6,426 nt of DNA from Oscillospiraceae bacterium (GTDB lineage Bacteria > Bacillota > Clostridia > Oscillospirales > Ruminococcaceae), in the NCBI GenBank assembly GCA_017396055.1, contig JAFQND010000143.1:1-6426 (forward strand), written 5' to 3'. Position 1 is the first letter of the stretch. Every line of letters begins with the position of its first letter. Shown here in pieces: positions 1-6,426 of the stretch. The notes below the pieces were generated by a model. That model did no database searches, was not told where the DNA came from, and worked only from the letters and a program-made list of their open reading frames with translations. The position numbers were made by a program, and so were the translations under genes.

Positions 1-1812
1 GGTAAAGTGGTCAGCGGCGCGGCGCACCAATACGCCCCGTTCGCGGCTGACAGAGAGGATCTCGTAGTATTTTCCGGCGAAAGTACAAAACTGGCCGGGC
101 AGGCAGGTCTGCCAGACATGTCCCAAAAGACGGCTGTCCAGAGGCTCTTCCCCTTCCCGCTCAGAATACCAGCGTGCCGGACGGAAGGCAGAGGCTACTT
201 CTCTGAGGAAATCGGGATTGCCGATACAGTAGTACGGAATACCGTCACCGTCGATCTCGTCTCTCTCTTCATATTGCACGGAACCGGGATATTTGTCAAG
301 GGGAAAGTAACGGGAAAGCAGACGGACAATACGTTCATATACCGTACCCTCGCCGCCCTCTTCACCCAGCTCGCGCAGGATCCTGCTCTCACGGACAAAG
401 CCCTCTGCCAGAAGCATCAGAATACGTACGGCGATATTACGGGAAGTGGCAGCATAATCGGCTGTGACGGCGGGAATCGCTTTAGGGTCGGCACCCAGCA
501 TCTCGGTGTTGGCACACATATAATCCCGCAGCAGATAACGTCCCGAAAGAACGTGCAGAAAAGCCTGTTCATCTGCACGGGTCGCATACTGTCTGGCGGT
601 CTCAAAGAGATTGTCAAATTCATCTTCGGCCACCGCAAAAATCCGCTTTTTCCGCAGCTGTCCCCAAAGGTCTGTATGATAGCGGATCGAGTGATCCAGC
701 CAATGGCGGGAAGGCGGAATGTCGGCATATTCACAGATAGGGCGATTGTACTGACCGACAAGCCAGCGGATATCCAGCAGAGGAACTTTGCGGCTGCCGA
801 ACCAGTCGACCTGCTCCACCTGGTTTTTCAAAGCGACAGCGGCCAGCTCGGTACCTGTGCCTAGACAGCGGGCTACTCCTCCTAAAATGCGATGATGCAT
901 TCCGGTGTCGGTTTTCCAGAACATGGTCGTAACACTGGCGGCAGGGCTTTCGGTGGAGATAACTTCGGTAAGGCTTGTTTCCAGCAGATGGGACAGCGCA
1001 TCCAGAAGGCCGTCCTGATTACGATCGCAGGCCGCATAGGTCAAAGGGCGTCCCCCACCGCAGCAGGAAAGCAGCAGTTTGAGACCGATCTGACCGGTAG
1101 ACATAATACGGGAGGGCTCGATCAGCAGAACAAAGCGGACCCGGTCAAGGAATGAGCTGCAGCGGCGGAAAAGATCGCGGTCATAAAGTTCGGCCGATGA
1201 GAGCACCGCAGCATCCAGATCTTCATCATCGGAAAGAGGACCTGTCTTCCAAAGAGTAGGCGCTCCCGCTTCGGCAAGAGTCTGACGCAGCCACTCTTCT
1301 GCTTCGGCGGCGGTCTCAGAGCGGCCGGCCAGGATCAGGATCTTACCGCCGCGTACCAGAGTACGGCAAAAGACAAAAGTGAGATAAGGCGTCAGATCTT
1401 TATAGAAAGGATCGGCATAAAGAGTACTGCGGCCATCGAGCAGGTCACGGGAAGAAAGCATACGTTCTTTGTCAAGAGGAATTCCTGCGTCAAAAAGCTG
1501 TCTGAAATATCTGCCGAGAGCTTCCGTCTCCGCATTACCGCTCTCGGAGAGTTCTTTGATCAGATCAGAGGTATTCTCACTATCTGCACTGTTTTCACAG
1601 GTAAGATCACAGAGCAGATGATCTCCGAAAAGTTCCCGATAAATACGGCGCAGACGAGAGAAAACACCGTTTCTTCTGGCATTTTCCCCCATACCGAGAA
1701 TCTCTTCTTCATATTCGGGAAGAGTCATACCGGAAAGGAAACTGTTGATCTCGCCTAATACGATGACCGCTAAAACCGGATAGAACGGGATAACGGTAAG
1801 CAGAGAGAAAAA
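1..1812 (-). CDS. Continuation of the same gene in the shifted frame: degenerate helicase-like soluble region (3' fragment, runs off left edge)
   Basis: After the frameshift near 1802-1812 one minus-strand frame stays open for about 600 codons to position 1 without a stop, with G/C-rich third positions. Joined to the 5' fragment it gives at least 772 residues (joined numbering follows). Residues 170-196 complete a hydrophobic segment. The rest is soluble: GGKILILAGR (323-332) followed by a helix (333-349) and then VRFVLLIEPSR (393-403) look like strand-helix-strand elements of a RecA-type or superfamily 2 helicase core. ARCLGTGTELAAVALKNQ (482-499) is a conserved-looking block. Residues 640-690 could be a winged helix, and GQFCTFAGKYYEIL (741-754) with GVLVRRAAD (761-769) resembles the beta-rich segment after the winged helix in Lhr-like helicases. 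No Walker A lysine motif and no DEAD/DEAH are visible, so any ATPase core is degenerate or mostly outside the window. The helicase assignment is inference; coding status is well supported. The first in-frame ATG after the shift (1726-1728) lacks a Shine-Dalgarno sequence, arguing against a separate gene. Confidence 0.75.
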
Positions 1813-2317
1813 CGATGGCACAGGAAATACCGATCATCGCCACAGAAACGATCACCGAACCTGTAAAGAGCCATCCGAAGAGGGTTCTCAGCTGGCTCCA
1901 GCGTTCCTTCAGAAATTCGCCTTCGTAATCCTCGTTTTCTTCATAGAAACGGCCGGCGATCTCGTCGTAAAGAGAACGGATGCGTCTGAATAGTCCGGAG
2001 AACATGCGAATGACTGCAAACTTAAACGGAAGATATCCCAAAAGCAGCAGCAGTGCACAGATCAGTGAGAGTCCCGAAGTCAGGGGAAAATGCTGTAAAA
2101 GAGGGAAACGGCGGGCCACAAGGACGAACGCCTCCACGACCAGCGAAGCCAGTCCATCCATCGATACCAGTGCGAAAATGCCGTACAAAAGTGCTGCAGC
2201 AGGCATGAAATACTGCCGTCCTCTTGCGGGACGGGGCAAATCAGCCGTCTTCGGCAAAACACACAATCCTGCCAGTGCCGCAAGCAGCACCAGCAGAATC
2301 AGACCCGACAGTTTCAT
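1709..2317 (-). CDS. N-terminal transmembrane portion of a large frameshifted protein (5' fragment)
   Basis: As sequenced, this frame gives 202 residues starting at ATG 2315-2317, with AGGAGG ten bases upstream and a 4-base ATGA overlap with the preceding gene. The first ~170 residues look genuine. They contain a hydrophobic N-terminal helix (about 3-21), a hydrophobic stretch at about 38-68, a helix at about 80-103, an acidic and basic soluble loop (about 108-145; EENEDYEGEF at 126-135) and another helix at about 146-170. The tail after residue 170 changes character: it becomes polar and Arg-rich (HRIRRDQQFPFRYDSSR) and ends at TGA 1709-1711. In contrast, the other frame continues the hydrophobic segment and then runs open to the left edge. 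The last ~32 residues are therefore most likely out-of-frame translation. Taken alone it would be a small multi-pass membrane protein; I prefer to read it as the membrane anchor of the longer product described in the next entry. Confidence 0.75.
   Translation of the reverse strand: MKLSGLILLVLLAALAGLCVLPKTADLPRPARGRQYFMPAAALLYGIFALVSMDGLASLVVEAFVLVARRFPLLQHFPLTSGLSLICALLLLLGYLPFKFAVIRMFSGLFRRIRSLYDEIAGRFYEENEDYEGEFLKERWSQLRTLFGWLFTGSVIVSVAMIGISCAIVFLSAYRYPVLSGFSGHRIRRDQQFPFRYDSSRI
1802..1812 (-). other. Apparent frameshift site in a short-repeat tract
   Basis: On the plus strand this is (AG)3 followed by A5; on the coding strand T5 followed by (CT)3. Before it the protein reads in one frame as a transmembrane helix ending ...ISCAIVF; after it the helix continues as LLTVIPFYPVLAVIVLG in another frame. 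Removing one T from the T run, or adding one CT unit, restores a continuous reading frame and an uninterrupted hydrophobic segment. A sequencing or assembly error, a fixed mutation and slipped-strand variation would all look like this. Confidence 0.75.
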
Positions 2318-4080
2318 TCATCAACGACCTCCTCCCGGTGAAATCTGAAACCGGAAATAAACTTATAGGGTGCACGGAAAGAATCGCCATCCCGAACAGA
2401 AACAGGACTGCCATCCGGCTGCAGGCGGTAAAGAGGATTTATGCCGGGCAGTACTTCCGGATCGAAAGACACATAACCTGCCGGTTCCATCAGATCGCGG
2501 ACCCGATGTCCGAACAGAGCGGCCCACCCGGAAAAACGGCCATATGCGTGCTCCAGTGCCTGAAGATGGCGGTCACACTGCATCAATGTACGTTCCTCTT
2601 CCCGCTCTATCTGTTCCAGACGGTCCAGTACCTGCCAACCGCGAAGAGCCGCACAGGCAGCGGTAAGCGATTCAGAGATCTGTGCATTGCGTCGTTCGGC
2701 GGCGTCGAGAAGAGCAGCGGATTTCAGATTGAAAGCGGCAACTTTTTCTTTGAGCGGCCGACGGAGACGCCGCAGGCCAAACCAGCCTACAGACAAAAGG
2801 ATCAGTGTACCGATACCGGCAAAAGACAGCGCTGTCACCAGTGAAAGGCTGTTCAGAATACTATGGATGAGCCAGGGAATCATGCCCAGCAGAAACAGGC
2901 CTGCTGCAGCAGCGATGGCGATCTCTGCGTCTGATTTTCTAACGCGGCAGCGCAGTTCTTTTCGCACTTCAGTGTCAGACTTTTTCATCGCTTCCAGCTG
3001 ATGGGACACGGCACTGTCGGGCGCACAGCGGCAGATCATGTCGGATTCATGACGAAGAGTTTCTTCCAGCAGGTCTTCCCGCTGACGGGGACTCAGACAG
3101 GAAACGATCAGGTCCTCCCCTTTTCCCAGTTCTCTTGCGCGAAGAGCGGCATCCTCTACCCGGCGGCGGGGCGGACGACTGATCCGCTCAGCGGCGGCAA
3201 TTGCTGCCCCGGATGCAGAGTTCCACTCTTCTGTCTCGTTTACATCTCCGTCCGTAAAAAGGCTTACGGCAAGTTCCGCGGTAAGGCCGGAGGCATCACT
3301 GACATCCTGGATCACAGGAACAGGCATTTCCAGCACAGGCAATTCTTTCGGGTAAAGGCGGCGGTGTTTCTGACGGCGCATCAGCAAAGCGTCACGCACG
3401 GAAAGAAATTCTGCGCACTTGGCTGCCATGGTCTGGGCAAGGGCCTTCTCATCGGTCTGCAGCTGAAGCTGATAGAGAGAAAACGCCTGCAGCGCACCGG
3501 AGCTGATCTCACTGAGTGAAATGGTCAATGCGGCCATCCAGAAACAAAAGAGGTCTTTGTCGGGGATTCTTTCTTTGTCCCAATGAACATCAAAAACGAG
3601 GAAACGACTCTGCCAGGCATAACCACAGGTCTTCCAGAATTCGGAAGGTGGACCGGCGGGAATGTTTCTGCCAGCATTTTCTGCGGCAGAAACTCTGCGA
3701 TAGCGGGTGGAGAGCAAGATCAATTCAACCGGACGGTTTTTACCGCTGTCGAATACTTCATTGCACGACCCCTTATCACGCAGCGGTCCGCAAAGTTTTC
3801 TGGTCAAAACAGGCAGCGGCATTGCGGGGGGATCTTTCTCAGATGAGAAATCAAAGGGATTCTGTTTCGACGGTACAGCGGAATCGGTCAGAATCAATGT
3901 CCGCCAGCTACCGGAAGCGGGAACGATTTCATCCAGATCGGGCAGTTCGGGGTAACCGCTCTCCCCCACGGTCCAGGGGCAGAGCGCCAGATCGCCGCGA
4001 CGGAAAAAGTTCTCCATAAGCGGTTGGTATTCACTGAACCGTTCCATCAGACGGCTGTCGGGCATGATAACTGTAAACAT
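2314..4080 (-). CDS. Membrane protein of unknown function with two central transmembrane helices, 588 aa
   Basis: I do not recognise a named family with certainty. The start ATG at 4078-4080 is supported by GGAGG seven bases upstream and by the 15-base gap from the preceding gene. Residues 1-240 look like a soluble alpha/beta domain with hydrophobic strands such as TLILTDS (61-67), ELILLS (119-124) and RFLVFDV (159-165), followed by a long helix (176-208). Residues 265-385 are charged and alanine-rich, probably linker and helices. Two hydrophobic segments at about 386-409 and 412-433 form a likely membrane hairpin, with the Arg-rich RRLRR (437-441) just after it. That would leave both large ends in the cytoplasm by the positive-inside rule. 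Residues 440-512 are highly charged and helical, possibly a coiled coil. No signal peptide, Walker motif or MIDAS motif of a von Willebrand A domain is visible. The stop overlaps the next gene's start, so it is probably made in step with the membrane/helicase-like protein downstream. A scaffold or partner role for the two neighbours is inference. Confidence 0.9.
   Translation of the reverse strand: MFTVIMPDSRLMERFSEYQPLMENFFRRGDLALCPWTVGESGYPELPDLDEIVPASGSWRTLILTDSAVPSKQNPFDFSSEKDPPAMPLPVLTRKLCGPLRDKGSCNEVFDSGKNRPVELILLSTRYRRVSAAENAGRNIPAGPPSEFWKTCGYAWQSRFLVFDVHWDKERIPDKDLFCFWMAALTISLSEISSGALQAFSLYQLQLQTDEKALAQTMAAKCAEFLSVRDALLMRRQKHRRLYPKELPVLEMPVPVIQDVSDASGLTAELAVSLFTDGDVNETEEWNSASGAAIAAAERISRPPRRRVEDAALRARELGKGEDLIVSCLSPRQREDLLEETLRHESDMICRCAPDSAVSHQLEAMKKSDTEVRKELRCRVRKSDAEIAIAAAAGLFLLGMIPWLIHSILNSLSLVTALSFAGIGTLILLSVGWFGLRRLRRPLKEKVAAFNLKSAALLDAAERRNAQISESLTAACAALRGWQVLDRLEQIEREEERTLMQCDRHLQALEHAYGRFSGWAALFGHRVRDLMEPAGYVSFDPEVLPGINPLYRLQPDGSPVSVRDGDSFRAPYKFISGFRFHREEVVDE
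2328..2333 (-). promoter_or_regulatory. Shine-Dalgarno sequence of the membrane/helicase-like gene
   Basis: AGGAGG on the minus strand lies ten bases before the ATG at 2317, inside the last codons of the preceding gene. With the ATGA stop/start overlap at 2314-2317 it points to translational coupling of the two genes. Confidence 0.85.
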
Positions 4081-4087
4081 AATTGAA

Positions 4088-4092
4088 CCTCC
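4088..4092 (-). promoter_or_regulatory. Shine-Dalgarno sequence of the 588-aa membrane protein
   Basis: GGAGG on the minus strand lies seven bases before the ATG at 4080 and falls in the 15-base gap after the preceding stop. It fixes this ATG as the start. Confidence 0.85.
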
Positions 4093-4095
4093 GGA

Positions 4096-6426
4096 TCAGA
4101 TGATCTCCTTCTCAGAGAAGATGGCGCTGAATCTGTTGGCTTCTGCATAGCGGTCAAGAGACTCCAGCTTTTCACCAACGATCTGTTTGTAGTAACGCAG
4201 CAGTGAATCGTCCTTCAGACCGCGCTGCTTTTCGGCCAGAAGATCCAGATGTGCAAAGAAGTTCTCCAACTGATCCTGCAGGATGGCAGTGAACAGCTGA
4301 GGTACATCGGCCGTTTCGGCGTGATCGCCAATACAATCGCAGAGCTCATCAAGGAAGGTCTCCAGCATCAGAACGGCACACTCTTCCTGATATTCCAGAC
4401 GGGGCGAAGTAAGTTTATACAGCAAAGGCAGGTCGAAGAGAGTCAGCTTATCAAGTCCGAAACGCTCTTTGATCTCAGGCAGACGGAAACTTTGCAGGGC
4501 AGTGATGAAACGACTGTCGACCAGCGGAATGTTGTTCTGGCGCTCACGCTCACAGCTGCGGTCAAAATCTTCGTTGATAGCGGCAACAATAGGAGGATTG
4601 GCGATCAGCGCGTCATATACTTCATACAGACGGTCACAGGAAGTACCATTGAAGGTAGGCAGTTCCTCAGGCCAGTAGCTCTCGTCTTTTTTCAGGCGAA
4701 GGATATAACAGTATTCGTCGTTGACGCGGCTCTTCTTCTGATAGCTGATACGACCGAACATCAGGCTGCGCAGGAAGGCACGCATGATATCCTGTTCCTG
4801 GCGCTTCATATTCGCCTCATCAAGATCGGGCAATGCATTGACCAGGTGCCAGTTGCGGTTCAGGTGAGGGGAAACAACCAGGGTCTCTCTGGAATCACAG
4901 CTGATACGGCGGATGGAGTCGAAATAGGCTCTGTAATAAACACCGCCGTGTTCATTGCCTCTTGCGGGCATGGGAGCTGAGAATTTGGGCAGCTCCATGG
5001 CTTTGATGCAATAGACCGACTTATAGAAGATGATCTGATAGCGATCCACCTGACTGTCACCGATATCGCCCAGCACGCCGCCCTTCAGATATTTATCGAA
5101 GATAATCTGGCTGTCCTTGTAGTGCTGTTTGACCAGTTCACCGGAATAGGTACAGCCTTCGATGGGACGGCAATCGATACTGTAGGCCTTTTCAATGAAA
5201 GGTGTTGCAAGACGCTGTGCCTCTTCTATGGCCTGGATGACATAGGTACGTTTGTCGGCGGCATCCACATAGCCCTTCATGATTTCGGCTTCTTTCTGCA
5301 GGGCAGAGATGATATCCATGTTGATCAGAGTATCGGCTTTGCTGCGGACAAGATGCTTCCAGTACTTCAGGATCACCTCATCGAAGATACGGGTGAAATA
5401 AGCGGCGCCGGCAGTGTTCTCCTCGGGGAAATAGTCTTCAAAACGAATGCCGTCTGTACGGCGTTTGGGAGCGGTCGAAACCAGTTTCTGCTGGGCAGCC
5501 TGGAGAGAGTAATCACGTACTTTGGCATAAATCAGTGCAGACAGGTCACCGGGCAGGACCGAAAGGCTGCCTGTGACAGGAGCTTCGCGATAGAGCACCT
5601 CCATGCATTCGGGAGAGCAGCAGCAAAGGCGGCGGGCATAACCCACGTCATTCTCGTGGCTGGTGAGCAGCACATTCTGACGTTCCTCCAGTTTGATGAT
5701 CTCATTCTGAAGGCTTCCGTAAAAGACAGCGAAGGATTCGATTATACTGCGGATATAAGCTGCTACATCGGTCAGAACGATTTCAACGGCGCGGTAATAG
5801 CGATAGTCTCCGGCGGCCTTTGCAAAGGAGGAGAACTCAGCACGAAGCTTATCCCGTGCTTCTTCCCGTACCACAAGACGGGTACGTCTGCCTCTTTTCA
5901 CAGGGGTGTAGACACTGTTGACAAGATCCTGAACAGTGTTGATCTTCTCGTCAGAAGGGTCGTTGAAGACATGCTCAAAGTTACCGAGAATGCCTTTGGC
6001 GTCGAGCAGCTTGCTCTTAGCATATGCAAGGTATTCTTCCAGCAATTTGCAGGTCTTGCACAGCATATAACGGATAGCGTTGGGATGAATGACACCGGCC
6101 TGACGCTTCAGGAAACTCTCCAGAAGGAAAGCATGTTCCTGCTGTTCGCGGATGGGGTCTTTGGAGAAATGCAGGATGCTGTAAGCCATGTTTTCAGCAA
6201 CAGGATCGGTCACGCGGACAGCTTCGTCGTAATAGTCCAGCAGATTCTGGTACAGGCTGAGGACCTTGCCCGCATATGCACCGGCATCGGTCGGATCGTC
6301 ATAGGGTGCAACCAGATTCTGGATCATGGTGTCGGTCAGCAGGCCTGCTCTGTCTTCCAGATCGGGTTCTCGGTCAACGATCTGCCCTTTGATATAACCC
6401 AGCAGGCTGTCCTGATAGTTGCTCCA
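4096..6426 (-). CDS. C-terminal part of a large protein, possibly tubulin-like (Tubulin_2/FtsZ-like) C-terminal region; 5' end outside window
   Basis: The frame is open from the right edge to a TGA at 4096-4098, giving 776 residues. The first possible ATG in the window is at 6327, but the 33 codons before it are also open and protein-like, so the true start lies to the right. The protein is soluble and mostly helical: no signal peptide or membrane helix is visible. Landmarks, counted from the ATG at 6327, are a basic patch KRGRRTRLVV (144-153), a cysteine cluster LCCCSPEC (234-241), INMDIISAL (335-343) and SPHLNRNWHLVNALPDLDE (486-504). The last two, with the overall helical make-up, recall the long C-terminal region of bacterial tubulin-like proteins of about 1000 residues; this is recognition from memory, not a search. 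The GTP-binding glycine-rich loop of that superfamily would lie in the missing N-terminal part, so GTPase activity cannot be judged here. The gene is the first of three visible in a compact operon, ending 15 bases before the next start. Alternative: an unrelated large helical protein of unknown function. Confidence 0.9.
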   Translation of the reverse strand, partial: WSNYQDSLLGYIKGQIVDREPDLEDRAGLLTDTMIQNLVAPYDDPTDAGAYAGKVLSLYQNLLDYYDEAVRVTDPVAENMAYSILHFSKDPIREQQEHAFLLESFLKRQAGVIHPNAIRYMLCKTCKLLEEYLAYAKSKLLDAKGILGNFEHVFNDPSDEKINTVQDLVNSVYTPVKRGRRTRLVVREEARDKLRAEFSSFAKAAGDYRYYRAVEIVLTDVAAYIRSIIESFAVFYGSLQNEIIKLEERQNVLLTSHENDVGYARRLCCCSPECMEVLYREAPVTGSLSVLPGDLSALIYAKVRDYSLQAAQQKLVSTAPKRRTDGIRFEDYFPEENTAGAAYFTRIFDEVILKYWKHLVRSKADTLINMDIISALQKEAEIMKGYVDAADKRTYVIQAIEEAQRLATPFIEKAYSIDCRPIEGCTYSGELVKQHYKDSQIIFDKYLKGGVLGDIGDSQVDRYQIIFYKSVYCIKAMELPKFSAPMPARGNEHGGVYYRAYFDSIRRISCDSRETLVVSPHLNRNWHLVNALPDLDEANMKRQEQDIMRAFLRSLMFGRISYQKKSRVNDEYCYILRLKKDESYWPEELPTFNGTSCDRLYEVYDALIANPPIVAAINEDFDRSCERERQNNIPLVDSRFITALQSFRLPEIKERFGLDKLTLFDLPLLYKLTSPRLEYQEECAVLMLETFLDELCDCIGDHAETADVPQLFTAILQDQLENFFAHLDLLAEKQRGLKDDSLLRYYKQIVGEKLESLDRYAEANRFSAIFSEKEII

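Noticed and set aside
7..864. 285-codon plus-strand open frame
   Set aside because: It lies wholly opposite the minus-strand helicase-like frame, which is open for about 600 codons with G/C-rich third positions and protein-like composition. The plus frame has no ribosome binding site and a low-complexity, shadow-like translation.
892..1155. 87-codon plus-strand open frame
   Set aside because: Antisense shadow of the same minus-strand coding frame; Gly/Gln-rich, without recognisable features.
1802..1812. Programmed ribosomal frameshift
   Set aside because: The change needed is +1 (or -2). The U-rich tract would favour -1, which leads to the wrong frame, and there is no stop or rare codon at the site. 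Error, mutation or slippage is simpler.
2224..4019. Several plus-strand open frames of 87-206 codons
   Set aside because: All overlap each other and lie opposite the well-supported 588-residue gene, which has a good ribosome binding site and clear membrane helices.
3586..4080. Von Willebrand A domain in the 588-residue protein
   Set aside because: The N-terminal half looks alpha/beta and has LTDS, but the DxSxS MIDAS motif is absent, so the assignment cannot be supported.
4081..4110. Possible small hairpin around the stop of the right-hand gene
   Set aside because: The GATCA/TGATC arms are very short, there is no T run, and the next gene's ribosome binding site lies in the same stretch, so a terminator is not supported.
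4249..4980. 243-codon plus-strand open frame
   Set aside because: Antisense to the right-hand gene; no ribosome binding site and no hydrophobic or domain structure.

Overview
The window holds one minus-strand gene cluster and nothing else. Three reading units run from right to left: the C-terminal 776 residues of a large protein cut by the right edge (4096-6426), a complete 588-residue membrane protein (2314-4080), and the start of a third, long protein (1-2317) cut by the left edge. The third gene carries an apparent frameshift at about 1802-1812, so it reads as a 202-residue membrane fragment (1709-2317) followed by about 600 open codons in another frame. Gaps are minimal: 15 bases between the first two genes and a 4-base ATGA overlap between the second and third. 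Both internal starts have strong Shine-Dalgarno sequences. This is the pattern of a co-transcribed, translationally coupled operon whose promoter lies to the right of the window and whose terminator lies to the left.

Strong GGAGG-type ribosome binding sites, moderate G+C with G/C-rich third codon positions, and the protein types suggest a member of the Bacillota, probably a clostridial (Oscillospiraceae/Lachnospiraceae-like) anaerobe. This is inference only; no rRNA or other marker gene is present.

The right-hand protein resembles, from memory of the family, the long C-terminal region of bacterial tubulin-like (Tubulin_2/FtsZ-like) proteins. Its GTPase half, if present, lies outside the window. 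The middle protein has a soluble alpha/beta-looking N-terminal half, two transmembrane helices and a charged helical segment. The left-hand protein begins with several transmembrane helices and continues into a large soluble part whose blocks look like a degenerate superfamily 2 helicase or RecA-fold protein. The working idea is a membrane-associated multi-protein machine: a possible filament-forming GTPase, a bitopic or hairpin membrane partner, and a membrane-anchored helicase-like protein. The roles are not demonstrated by the sequence. No RNA genes, mobile elements, CRISPR arrays or repeats of note were seen, and no stretch over 300 bases lacks a gene.
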